DNA of 64,000 bases, taken from NCBI RefSeq assembly GCF_014145615.1, contig NZ_JACIVH010000042.1, forward strand, positions 186,001-250,000, given 5' to 3'. Made by a program: the position numbers and the translations under genes. Below the pieces are notes generated by a model. That model saw only the letters and a program-made list of their open reading frames with translations. It did not search any database and was not told where the DNA came from. The stretch is from Limosilactobacillus balticus (GTDB taxonomy: Bacteria; Bacillota; Bacilli; Lactobacillales; Lactobacillaceae). Of the stretch, positions 34,894-43,175 are shown piece after piece (position 1 is the first letter of the stretch; the number at the start of each line of letters is the position of its first letter).

Positions 34894-36237
34894 ATGATTT
34901 ATTTTAAAATAGCTAATGAGTTTGAAAAGAAAGCAGATGAACTAATGAAACAGCATAAGCTAATTGTTATTTCGCTAGATTCACTAGGATTTCGTGACCT
35001 AAACGAATTGCGTCAATTAACACCAACATTAGCAAATTTAATAGAAAAAGGAACATGGGTAAAGAAAGTTGAAGGAATCTTTCCAACGCTAACTTATCCA
35101 TCTCATACTTCGATTATTACCGGTCAGTATCCGGCCGTGCATGGAATTGTTAACAATACTAAATTGCAGCCACGACGGAAATCGCCTGACTGGTTCTGGT
35201 ATCGAAAAGATATTCAATCGATGCCCCTCTATGATGTTGCAAAAGAAAATGGCTTAACAACTGCTGCATTTCTATGGCCTGTTACTGCTGGTAGTAAGAT
35301 TGATTATAATCTTGCGGAAATTTTTCCTAATCGAATTTGGACAAATCAAGTACTTGTTTCGTTAAAGGCAAGTAGTCCGTTATTTCTATATGAAATGAAT
35401 AAGAAATACGGTAAATTACGGCATGGGATTAAGCAGCCATGGCTTGATGATTTTGTAACAGCCTGTGCGGTTGATACGATTAAAAATAAAAAGCCTGACT
35501 TAACCTTAATTCACTTAGTTGATATGGATAGTATGCGTCACCGTTATGGAGTGCGGTCACCACAAGCTAAAGAAGCATTACACCGTCTAGATAAACGCGT
35601 AGCTAAGATAATTCAAGCGACGAAAGATGCCGGTACTTATGCGCGAACGGACTTTGTAGTTTTAGGGGATCACTATCAAATTAATGTTGATAAGATGATT
35701 CATTTAAATATGTTGTTTGCGCAACAAGGACTTCTTCACCCTCTTAGAAAGAAAATTACTTATCGAAATAACTGGCAAGTCACTGCTAAAACTTGCGATG
35801 GAGAAACCTATATTTATACTCGTGGCGCCGTGGATCGAGGAAAACTTAAGCAAATGATTGCTGGTATTGAAGGGGTTGAGCAAATCTATGATAACGCAAC
35901 GGCAATTAAACGAGGCGCGGATCCTAAATGTACGTTTTTGGTTGAAGCTAAGCCGGGATATTATTTTACTGATGAGGTAAACAGACCAGCAATTGTTGAA
36001 AAAGTTGCTCCAGAATCAATTGGAACTCATGATCGATATCGTGGAGTCCATGGTTACGGGCCAACACAAGCAAATTACTTCACTACCGCTATTTTTGCTG
36101 GTCCACAAATCGAGAGTGGTGCGACTGTTGAAAATGCTCACCTGGTTGATGAAGGACCAACATTTGCTAAACTATTAGGATTACATTATCCGACTGCAAC
36201 TGCCGGACAAGCAATTGATGCAATCTTTAAAGACTGA
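34894..36237 (+). CDS. Alkaline phosphatase superfamily protein (nucleotide pyrophosphatase/phosphodiesterase-like)
   Basis: 447 residues. Metal- and nucleophile-bearing segments are LIVISLDSLGFRDL (Asp), GIFPTLTYPSHTSIITGQYP (Thr nucleophile), LIHLVDMDSMRHRYG, FVVLGDHYQ and the late THDRYRGVHGYGP. This is the NPP/phosphonoacetate-hydrolase-like branch with two zinc ions. There is no signal peptide. The first ATG has no SD; an ATG at 34945 (MKQHKLIVISLD) gives a more compact start, so the first 17 residues are uncertain. A UMF1-type transporter gene follows 9 bases later. Confidence 0.85.
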   Translation: MIYFKIANEFEKKADELMKQHKLIVISLDSLGFRDLNELRQLTPTLANLIEKGTWVKKVEGIFPTLTYPSHTSIITGQYPAVHGIVNNTKLQPRRKSPDWFWYRKDIQSMPLYDVAKENGLTTAAFLWPVTAGSKIDYNLAEIFPNRIWTNQVLVSLKASSPLFLYEMNKKYGKLRHGIKQPWLDDFVTACAVDTIKNKKPDLTLIHLVDMDSMRHRYGVRSPQAKEALHRLDKRVAKIIQATKDAGTYARTDFVVLGDHYQINVDKMIHLNMLFAQQGLLHPLRKKITYRNNWQVTAKTCDGETYIYTRGAVDRGKLKQMIAGIEGVEQIYDNATAIKRGADPKCTFLVEAKPGYYFTDEVNRPAIVEKVAPESIGTHDRYRGVHGYGPTQANYFTTAIFAGPQIESGATVENAHLVDEGPTFAKLLGLHYPTATAGQAIDAIFKD

Positions 36238-36246
36238 GGTGACGTT

Positions 36247-37491
36247 GTGAAGTTTACAAGACAACAATGGCAATGGATTTTTTATGATTGGGCAAATTCT
36301 GGCTATGGAATTTTAGTTGTGACTGCTGTTTTGCCCGTTTATTTCAAAGCAGTCGCTGATCATGCTGGGGTTGGTGCAGCAAATTCGACAGCGCTGTGGG
36401 GATACGCAAATAGTTTTGGCACGCTTATTATTTCATTACTTGCACCTTTATTAGGGGCATTGGCTGATTATCCGCATGCAAAGAAACGCTGGCTTAATCT
36501 TTTTACTTGGTTGGGGATTGTACTGACAATTGGGCTTGCCCTTGTTCCAACCAAATACTGGCAATTGCTTTTAATTGTTTATATTGGGTCAATCATTGGT
36601 TACTCAGGAGGAAATCTATTTTATGACAGTTTCTTAACAGATGTAGCCGATAATAAGCAAATGGACCGTGTTTCATCGACTGGCTATGGAATGGGCTATC
36701 TAGGAGGAGTTGTCGCCTTTATTATCTTTTTAGTCGCAGAACTAAGTAAAGGCTTTGGCGGCCTTCTAAATAGTTATGGAGTCGCCCAATTTAGTTTTAT
36801 TCTGGCTGCAATTTGGTGGATTATTTTTGCGTGGCCATTATTAAAAAATGGTTATCAACGTTATAGCGTCAACAGTGTAGCAAATCCCTTTATTGATAGT
36901 TTGCGTCGTTTGAGAATAACCTTGCATCATATTAATCAATATAAGCAGTTGACATGGTTTTTAGTTGCCTATTTCTTCTATATTGATGGCGTTGATACAA
37001 TCTTTACGATGGCAACAGTTATTGGTAAAGACTTAGGGATTCAAACAACAATGCTGATGGTGGTTCTGTTAGTAGTCCAGTTAATTGCTGTTCCATTTTC
37101 AATTTTATATGGTTGGCTTGCTAATAAATTTTCTACGAGACGAATTATTATGCTAGGCATTATTATTTATTTCTTTATTTGTCTTTATGCTTTGCGGTTA
37201 GAGACTTTGGTTGATTTTTGGATATTAGCTATTTTGGTTGGGACAAGCCAAGGTGGACTTCAAGCGCTTAGTAGATCGTATTTTGGCCGTCTTGTTCCCA
37301 AAAATAACAGTAGTGAGTTTTTTGGCTTCTATAATATTCTTGGGAAGTTTTCCGCAATTCTTGGTCCCTTTATTGTCGGAGTCGTTACTCAATGGACTGG
37401 TAAATCGACAGTTGGTGCCGCTTCATTAAGTATTTTATTTGCCCTGGGGTTAGTTATGTTTATATTTGCTTCGGCTATTAAGGATAAATAA
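36247..37491 (+). CDS. UMF1/Atg22-type MFS transporter
   Basis: 414 residues starting with GTG, GAGGTGA upstream. The family hallmark is at the N-terminus: WQWIFYDWANSGYGILVVTAVLPVYF in pieces, here WIFYDWANSGYG. About twelve membrane segments, including SRSYFGRLVPKNNSSEFFGFYN in the second half. Members export or import small metabolites of unknown identity. It is coupled to the phosphodiesterase gene upstream, so it may carry a product or substrate of that enzyme. Confidence 0.88.
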   Translation: MKFTRQQWQWIFYDWANSGYGILVVTAVLPVYFKAVADHAGVGAANSTALWGYANSFGTLIISLLAPLLGALADYPHAKKRWLNLFTWLGIVLTIGLALVPTKYWQLLLIVYIGSIIGYSGGNLFYDSFLTDVADNKQMDRVSSTGYGMGYLGGVVAFIIFLVAELSKGFGGLLNSYGVAQFSFILAAIWWIIFAWPLLKNGYQRYSVNSVANPFIDSLRRLRITLHHINQYKQLTWFLVAYFFYIDGVDTIFTMATVIGKDLGIQTTMLMVVLLVVQLIAVPFSILYGWLANKFSTRRIIMLGIIIYFFICLYALRLETLVDFWILAILVGTSQGGLQALSRSYFGRLVPKNNSSEFFGFYNILGKFSAILGPFIVGVVTQWTGKSTVGAASLSILFALGLVMFIFASAIKDK

Positions 37492-37532
37492 AAAAGGTCA
37501 TGATCGGGGAAATTCCTAATCATGACCTTTAA
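37492..37532. terminator. Terminator shared by the UMF1 gene and the 44-residue ORF
   Basis: AAAAAGGTCATGAT pairs with ATCATGACCTTT, followed by AAAAATT; in the minus direction the stem is followed by a T run, so it can also end the convergent small gene. Confidence 0.7.
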
Positions 37533-37535
37533 AAA

Positions 37536-37670
37536 TTATTTGCGAACATTAAGGATACCTTGACCAATACCAGCAGGGGTGTCAGTCTTAGCTTCAAATG
37601 AAAGACCGCTAGCGTGATGTGCTTCTGTAGCTTTACCCATTGCTTTAAATAAATCGTTCATAGTAGACAT
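37536..37670 (-). CDS. 44-residue protein of unknown function with a strong promoter
   Basis: The frame reads MSTMNDLFKAMGKATEAHH, then ASGLSFEAKTDTPAGIGQG and ends ILNVRK. It starts at 37670-37668 with a textbook GGAGG 8 bases upstream and stops just before a terminator. A promoter with consensus -35 (TTGACA, 17 bases, TATAGT) lies 80 bases upstream. The peptide is hydrophilic with a short amphipathic N-terminal helix; there is no signal peptide, no cysteine and no membrane segment. I do not recognise the family. The arrangement argues strongly for a real, well-expressed small protein. Confidence 0.78.
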   Translation of the reverse strand: MSTMNDLFKAMGKATEAHHASGLSFEAKTDTPAGIGQGILNVRK

Positions 37671-37750
37671 ATCTTATACCTCCAAAATAAATAGTTTTTG
37701 TTTTTTATGATTAATTATTATATTTAGTGGCTCAGAAGCGAGCGTTTATT

Positions 37751-37779
37751 ACTATAAAACCTTTGATGAATAGTGTCAA
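37751..37779 (-). promoter_or_regulatory. Strong promoter of the 44-residue gene
   Basis: Minus strand TTGACA (37779-37774), 17 bases, TATAGT (37756-37751). The leader from the start point to the ATG is about 75 bases and AT-rich. Confidence 0.78.
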
Positions 37780-37883
37780 TCACTAATTTTAGGTTGTCCA
37801 AAACTTCACGAATGTTTCGAAAACGGTTTATTTTTGGTGGTTAAAGTTATGCTAAAATTTTCACTTTCATAAAATTTAAAACA

Positions 37884-37923
37884 AAAAAATGGCTTTCACA
37901 ATGTTGTGATAAAGCCATTTTTT
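37884..37923. terminator. thrS terminator
   Basis: AAAATGGCTTTCACAA pairs with TTGTGATAAAGCCATTTT with a small bulge; T runs are present in both directions. It lies 8 bases after the thrS stop. Confidence 0.75.
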
Positions 37924-37930
37924 ATCTTAA

Positions 37931-39736
37931 TTACTTTTCGCGGGAGTAAGAGGCAATATCTTCAAGAATTTCATTCATAAATGCTTCTTGACTCATTTCA
38001 TTTTGTTCTTTTTCACCGTACTTACGAACAGATACACCATTGTTATTCTTTTCGTCGTCTCCAACAACAAGAGTGTATGGAACCTTTTGTGTTTGAGCTT
38101 CACGAATCTTGTAGCCCATCTTTTCGTTTCGGTGGTCGACATTAACCCGGATGTTAGCAGCCTTCATCTTCTTAGCGAGGTCATCTGCGTATTCACCATG
38201 AGCTTCTTCATTAACAGGAATAATGTGAACTTGTTCTGGGGCTAGCCAAGTTGGGAATGCACCCTTGTAAATTTCTGTTAAGTAAGCCATGAACCGTTCC
38301 ATTGTTCCCACAACACCACGGTGAATCATAACTGGTTGATGTTCTTTACCGTCTTGACCAACATAGGAAAGACCGAATCGTTCTGGAAGCATGAAGTCAA
38401 GTTGAATAGTTGACATTGTTTCGTCATTTCCAAGAGCAGTCTTGGTTTGAATATCAAGTTTTGGACCATAGAAGGCAGCTTCACCTTCAGCTTCATAATA
38501 ATCAAGGTTAAGGTCGTCCATTGCTGACTTCAACATTGATTGAGATTTTTCCCACATTTCGTCATTAGCGTAGTACTTCTTAACGTTCTTAGGGTCACGA
38601 AGAGAAAGACGGAAGCTGTAATCAGTAATATCAAAGTCTTCGTAAACGCTCATGATCAACTTCAAAATCTTAGCGAATTCAGAACGAATTTGGTCAAGGG
38701 TAACGAAGGTGTGACCATCGTTCAAAGTCATTTCACGAACCCGTTGAAGGCCAGAAAGAGCACCTGATTTTTCATAACGGTGCATCATACCAAGTTCAGC
38801 AATCCGTAATGGAAGATCACGGTATGAACGAATATGGTGCTTGTAAACTTGAATATGACTTGGGCAGTTCATTGGCCGTAATTCAAGCATTTCACCATCA
38901 CCCATGTCCATTGGTGGGAACATGTCGTCACGGTAGTGTTCCCAGTGGCCAGAAGTCTTGTATGCATCAAGATTCATTAGGACTGGAGTATAAACGTGTT
39001 GGTAACCATCGGCAACTTCTCGGTCAATGATGTAACGTTCGATTGTCCGGCGAATAGTAGCACCTTTTGGTAACCAGTATGGTAAACCGGCACCAACTTT
39101 AGGATCAACAAAGAAGAGATCAAGTTGGTTACCGATAACACGGTGGTCACGTTCCTTAGCTTCTTGACGTTTCTTTAAATCATCTTCTAATGCGTCCTTC
39201 TTGTAGAAGACAGTTCCGTAAATCCGTTGAAGCATAGGATTAGAGGACATTCCCTTCCAGTAAGCACCAGCAACAGAAAGCAGGCGTAAGTTTTTAACAA
39301 CATTACCATACAAAAGAATGTCATCATCGGCAACGGCTTTAACATCGCCAAGTTGGTACATTGCTACTTTGCCGTCTTTAGCATTTTCATTGATCAATTC
39401 AGTAGAGAAACGATCATCTTTTACTTCAGCAAGAGCCTCGTCAACCGGTACTTCAACAAATTCTACCTTAACATCGTTCTTTGCCATTCCCTTAATTACA
39501 TCTTCAAGAGCTGGTAATTCGTCAGCAGAAACTTGTTGATTATCTTTATCAGAATCAACATGGAAACCATCTTCATCAGCGACAGCTTCACCAAGTCGAA
39601 TACCCTTAAATTCTTGTTTTAATGCAGCTTTTAACATTAATGCAGAAAGCTTACGTAATGCTTCTAAACCTTCTTGTGAATCCCGATCGATCTTTTTAAC
39701 TGATCCATCTGGGGACATAACAGCAACCTGAGCCAT
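37931..39736 (-). CDS. thrS: Threonyl-tRNA synthetase lacking TGS domain and editing-site residues
   Basis: 601 residues, SD AAAGGAGAG. The class II catalytic core begins about residue 196 ([13 protein letters not shown]; about 243 in E. coli ThrRS) and keeps the zinc ligands in RPMNC, NDGH and MIHRG, followed by the anticodon domain. The N-terminus is about 45 residues shorter, with no TGS domain. The remnant of the editing domain reads [12 protein letters not shown] where HSxxH is expected, and [17 protein letters not shown] where CxGPH is expected. The AGAYWKG and MLQRIYGT segments linking to the core are kept. Aminoacylation is expected; Ser-tRNA-Thr editing in cis is not. A Thr T-box lies upstream. 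Confidence 0.93.
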   Translation of the reverse strand: MAQVAVMSPDGSVKKIDRDSQEGLEALRKLSALMLKAALKQEFKGIRLGEAVADEDGFHVDSDKDNQQVSADELPALEDVIKGMAKNDVKVEFVEVPVDEALAEVKDDRFSTELINENAKDGKVAMYQLGDVKAVADDDILLYGNVVKNLRLLSVAGAYWKGMSSNPMLQRIYGTVFYKKDALEDDLKKRQEAKERDHRVIGNQLDLFFVDPKVGAGLPYWLPKGATIRRTIERYIIDREVADGYQHVYTPVLMNLDAYKTSGHWEHYRDDMFPPMDMGDGEMLELRPMNCPSHIQVYKHHIRSYRDLPLRIAELGMMHRYEKSGALSGLQRVREMTLNDGHTFVTLDQIRSEFAKILKLIMSVYEDFDITDYSFRLSLRDPKNVKKYYANDEMWEKSQSMLKSAMDDLNLDYYEAEGEAAFYGPKLDIQTKTALGNDETMSTIQLDFMLPERFGLSYVGQDGKEHQPVMIHRGVVGTMERFMAYLTEIYKGAFPTWLAPEQVHIIPVNEEAHGEYADDLAKKMKAANIRVNVDHRNEKMGYKIREAQTQKVPYTLVVGDDEKNNNGVSVRKYGEKEQNEMSQEAFMNEILEDIASYSREK

Positions 39737-39762
39737 AGAAATCTCTCCTTTAATATAAATAA

Positions 39763-40015
39763 AACGTCCCTGATACTTTCGACGTTGAAAGTATCAGGGA
39801 CGTTAATTAACAAAAATTAGCGTGGTTCCACCCATCTTTAGGACATACTAGTAATGTCCTCTCTAAGGTGCGGTAACGGACACGATCCGACTAGCCTTAT
39901 CTCGGCTAATAATAAGGGAAGGTGGTACAACAATCATCGCCACCCACAAGTGCTTCCACTCAAGGCACCTGCTCTCTGTAGAGGGTTTTGAAAGTGCATA
40001 TCCTTCAATCGATTG
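39763..40015 (-). ncRNA. T-box leader, Thr-specific, upstream of thrS
   Basis: On the minus strand the T-box TGGGTGGAACCACGC (39834-39820) precedes a terminator with arms AACGTCCCTGATACTTTC and GAAAGTATCAGGGACGTT (39763-39804). The specifier region reads GTACCACCTTCCC with ACC (Thr) in two possible adjacent registers at 39921-39926, both Thr. Confidence 0.9.
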
Positions 40016-40020
40016 TCTTG

Positions 40021-40048
40021 ATTATAGCACGCCCACTTTAATTGACAA
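40021..40048 (-). promoter_or_regulatory. thrS promoter
   Basis: Minus strand TTGTCA (40048-40043), 16 bases, perfect TATAAT (40026-40021). Confidence 0.8.
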
Positions 40049-40070
40049 CCCCTATATTCTAAATTAATAA

Positions 40071-40748
40071 TTAATTATTTTGAGAATGAGGTTGAACTGG
40101 TTGTGGATTTGATTGTGAACTAGTACTTTGCGAACTTTGAGTAGATTGTGACCCAGAATTGCTGCTTGCTGGTTGTGAAGTAGATTGTTGTTGGCTGCTG
40201 CCTTGATCATGGTGCTCTTCCTGCGATGGTTGGTTTTGTTGTGGAGTTGAGGAAGAGGTAGTAGTTGGTTGTTGATTAGTTGAATGATTTGTCTGAGGCG
40301 TGCTATTTGAACGACTAGGCGTTGAAATACTATAAGTATCTTGAGTATCATTATCATCACTGTCATTGGAACTCGAACGGTGCTTATGACTGCTACTGCT
40401 ACTCTTTTTATGTTTCTTGCGTGATGAAGTACTTGTGGAAACAGTAGTGTCATTACTATCAACATTGATAGGGTCCTGTTGTTTAACTAGGAAAATAACA
40501 ATGGTTGCAATTAAGACAACTAATAGACAGCCTAAAATGACCTTAAACATCCGGCGAGAAATTCCATATGGATTCTTTTTCTTGTTAGGTGATGCTGTCT
40601 TATGTTTATGGTTAGGGGTAGTCTGTTTAGGCTTACGATTAAAGAAAGAACGTTTTTTCTTTTCTTCTCCTGGCTTCGGAGTGTCATAAAGCTCAACCCG
40701 AGTAGGACGACGTTTATTGTTGTTTTGATTATTATCTTTATTATTCAA
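40071..40748 (-). CDS. Single-pass membrane protein with Ser/Gln/Asn/His-rich extracellular tail
   Basis: 225 residues from the TTG at 40748, which has GAGGTG 6 bases upstream; an in-frame GTG at 40757 is part of that SD. A basic cytoplasmic N-terminus (about 70 residues, rich in Lys/Asn) leads to one membrane segment (MFKVILGCLLVVLIATIVIF), then about 130 residues of low-complexity Ser/Thr/Gln/Pro/His. There is no recognisable catalytic or sorting motif. The tail could span the cell wall. It lies between thrS and mntH on the same strand, with terminators on both sides. Confidence 0.7.
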   Translation of the reverse strand: MNNKDNNQNNNKRRPTRVELYDTPKPGEEKKKRSFFNRKPKQTTPNHKHKTASPNKKKNPYGISRRMFKVILGCLLVVLIATIVIFLVKQQDPINVDSNDTTVSTSTSSRKKHKKSSSSSHKHRSSSNDSDDNDTQDTYSISTPSRSNSTPQTNHSTNQQPTTTSSSTPQQNQPSQEEHHDQGSSQQQSTSQPASSNSGSQSTQSSQSTSSQSNPQPVQPHSQNN

Positions 40749-40818
40749 TGATTTCACCTCATACTTAATGAGTAATATATCTAGTTCCTTATTATACCAT
40801 GGAGATCCTAGATGTATT

Positions 40819-40856
40819 AAAAAATGGTCGACCCATTATGGGCCGACCATTTTTCG
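40819..40856. terminator. Strong bidirectional terminator
   Basis: AAAAATGGTCGACCCA pairs with TGGGCCGACCATTTTT with one mismatch. It stands 70 bases upstream of the Ser-rich gene, separated from mntH by another terminator, so what it terminates is unclear (see findings). Confidence 0.75.
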
Positions 40857-40980
40857 TATTTCTTCATAGCTATTTTGAGGGGGATAGTATAGAAGAAAAA
40901 TAGGGGTTTATTTATATTAGGGATTGTCTATACTATACCGTTCAAGTATGAACATTTTGTGAAATAATCATTACAAAAAT

Positions 40981-41012
40981 AAAAAACTGGAAGTTAGTTC
41001 CAGCTTTTTATT
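40981..41012 (-). terminator. mntH terminator
   Basis: On the minus strand AAAAGCTGGAA pairs with TTCCAGTTTTTT, followed by ATTTTT. Confidence 0.8.
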
Positions 41013-42605
41013 TTAATCTTCTACAGCTGTATCTTTCATTTGAGCTTCGCGTTGACCAAATCCTTTGCCTTCAGCAGCAAAGCGTTTGTCACCTTTATAT
41101 AGTTCAACACAAGTCCAGATAAGAAGGGCAAGGATGATAATAATTGTGGTATAAGCAAGAACGTCAGATGTTCCTTTAGACCAGATACCAAAGCCTTCGT
41201 AAGTTGCAGGAAGATTGTAAAGGTTTAAGAAAGTAAGGGCAATTACAGAAATCCAACCGCAAACCTTAACCCAGCCACTATTCTTAAATTCACCCATTTC
41301 AACTTCACTGTTAGTCATCATTAATAATGGCAACATTGAGAACGGAAGGGCAAAAGCTAAGAATACCTGTGAATTTTCCATTAAAAGGTTCAAGGCGGTG
41401 TGTTGTTGGATAGTATTTTCACCGCTCGTCATAGCAACACAAGCAATAACCGGAATAACGGAAATAATCCGAGTAACTAACCGTCGTGCCCATAAAGGCA
41501 TTCGCATATGAATGAAACCTTCCATAATAACTTGACCGGTTAATGTTCCAGTAATTGTTGAATTTTGCCCAGAAGCAAGTAAAGCAACGGCAAATAAAGT
41601 AGATAATACACCTGACTTAGCAACAGCAATTAACACTGGATTACTAAGCATTGAGGTATTGTTTAGGGCATCATACAGACCGAAGAAAGAGCTATCTTGA
41701 ACAGCACCAGTCTTGAAAACAGCAACCCCCATGATCAAAAGGAGAGAATTAACGATAAACGCAAGAGATAATTGGATATTTGAATCCCAAGTAGTAAAAC
41801 GAACTGTTTGACGAATACTATCAAGATCATTATGATCGATCTTCCGAGTCTGAGAAATAGCTGAGTGGAGGTATAGGTTGTGAGGCATAACTGTCGCACC
41901 GATAATACCTAGTGTACCAGTTAATGGAGTGATGCCACCGATTTCAGGATGTTGAGCAATTGCTTTGGCTGATGGGAGAAGACCCATAAATACGCCACCC
42001 CAGTTAGGGTTAGATAAAGCAACTTGGTAAGCAAAAACAAACAAGATTACCAAAATCAAACATGCAACAATTGCTTCGATTTTCCGGAATCCGATCTTGG
42101 TTAATAATAGCAGTACTAAAACATCAAGAACAGTAATAAATACAGATGGGATTAACGGAATATGGAACAGTAAGTTTAACGCGATAGCAGCTCCGATAAC
42201 TTCAGCGATATCAGTTGCCATAATCGCTAACTCAGTCATAATCCACAAAATAATACCTAATGCTTTACCGGTACGTGCCCGTGTTGCCTGAGCAAGGTCC
42301 ATTTGGCTCACGATTCCGAGTTTAGCCGCCATGTATTGAAGTAACATCGCAATCAAACTTGAAATCAAGATAGTAGTCATTAAGGTATATTGGAAACTCT
42401 GTCCACCAGTAATTGAAGTTGACCAGTTACCTGGATCCATGTAACCCACGGCAACTAATGCACCGGGACCAGAGTAAGCGAATAATGTTCGCCAGAAGCC
42501 TTTTCCACGAGGAACTTCAACTGTTCCGTTGATTTCCTCTAGTGATTTACCGTTAGCATATTCAATTAATTTATGCTTACGGTGTTGATTCTTTGTGTCG
42601 TCCAC
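41013..42605 (-). CDS. mntH: Nramp family divalent metal transporter
   Basis: 530 residues from the GTG at 42605 with AAAGGTGG 7 bases upstream; in-frame starts at 42653 and 42623 lack this spacing. Eleven or so membrane segments. The metal-binding motif of helix 1 is VGYMDPGNWSTSI and that of helix 6 is ATVMPHNLYLHSAI. It imports Mn(II) and possibly Fe(II) with protons. Its N-terminal 45 residues are an extra hydrophilic stretch common in lactobacillal MntH. A perfect palindrome lies 113 bases upstream. Confidence 0.94.
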   Translation of the reverse strand: MDDTKNQHRKHKLIEYANGKSLEEINGTVEVPRGKGFWRTLFAYSGPGALVAVGYMDPGNWSTSITGGQSFQYTLMTTILISSLIAMLLQYMAAKLGIVSQMDLAQATRARTGKALGIILWIMTELAIMATDIAEVIGAAIALNLLFHIPLIPSVFITVLDVLVLLLLTKIGFRKIEAIVACLILVILFVFAYQVALSNPNWGGVFMGLLPSAKAIAQHPEIGGITPLTGTLGIIGATVMPHNLYLHSAISQTRKIDHNDLDSIRQTVRFTTWDSNIQLSLAFIVNSLLLIMGVAVFKTGAVQDSSFFGLYDALNNTSMLSNPVLIAVAKSGVLSTLFAVALLASGQNSTITGTLTGQVIMEGFIHMRMPLWARRLVTRIISVIPVIACVAMTSGENTIQQHTALNLLMENSQVFLAFALPFSMLPLLMMTNSEVEMGEFKNSGWVKVCGWISVIALTFLNLYNLPATYEGFGIWSKGTSDVLAYTTIIIILALLIWTCVELYKGDKRFAAEGKGFGQREAQMKDTAVED

Positions 42606-42717
42606 GCCAAATCCACCTTTCATTTGAGTTTTGTTAATTAGATTGGAAATCATAATTAACTAAGTTCGAATACTTTGTTAGGGTAACATAAAAAAATATA
42701 TCCTGCAATGGAAAATC

Positions 42718-42731
42718 GCCGTTATAACGGC
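42718..42731. promoter_or_regulatory. Perfect 14-bp palindrome upstream of mntH (candidate operator)
   Basis: GCCGTTATAACGGC sits just upstream of a possible mntH promoter (minus strand TTGCAG near 42708, 17 bases, TACCCT). GC-richer than its surroundings. Metal-dependent control is plausible, but the sequence is not a standard MntR box that I recognise. Confidence 0.5.
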
Positions 42732-43101
42732 AGTTTAAGTAACGTTAAGGACCGGTTGGAGATAAGTTTTGGCGTACCTAATGGTTGTTAAGCGCTTGCA
42801 AAAGTGTGGAGAAATTTTTATATAAATTTAGATTTTTCTTCTTTGTATGTAGGAACATTTTATTTATTGATATAAAACTTAAATTGGCTAAAAGAAGCTT
42901 TGTGAAGTTATGTAATTGAAAAAATGATGGTAAAACCATTTATGTAATAGCGAAAAAATAGCAGTCACTTAGTGAAGAAAAAAATATTTAAAAATATTAC
43001 TTTTTTTCAAAAACCTTTTATATCGGCTTTTGTTTGAGTTTATATTTAGTGAGTTTAACGTTTTATGATGGTAAAAAGAATGTGAGGTAATTGTTGGACG
43101 T
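42732..43101. other. AT-rich intergenic region upstream of the zinc alcohol dehydrogenase gene
   Basis: No gene is visible. A near-match to a catabolite-responsive element, GTTAAGCGCTTGCA, is at 42787-42800 (12 of 14 positions of the cre pattern). It lies over 300 bases from either start, so its relevance is doubtful. The rest is phased A/T tracts and a short ATGGT-AAA-ACCAT dyad near 42930. Confidence 0.35.
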
Positions 43102-43131
43102 TTGACAATTAAGGCGTTTTCACACTATACT
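43102..43131 (+). promoter_or_regulatory. Promoter of the zinc alcohol dehydrogenase gene
   Basis: TTGACA (43102-43107), 18 bases, TATACT (43126-43131), 44 bases before the ATG. Confidence 0.75.
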
Positions 43132-43175
43132 AACACTTGACAAATGATTAAATTCACAAGAGAGGTATTTTGATT

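Noticed and set aside
40064-40465. 133-codon frame in another frame of the Ser-rich protein gene
   Set aside because: Low-complexity repeat codons stay open in several frames; only the frame with an SD and a membrane segment is kept.
42787-42800. cre-like site as a firm catabolite control element
   Set aside because: Two mismatches at the conserved left end and more than 300 bases from the zinc dehydrogenase start; kept only as a remark.
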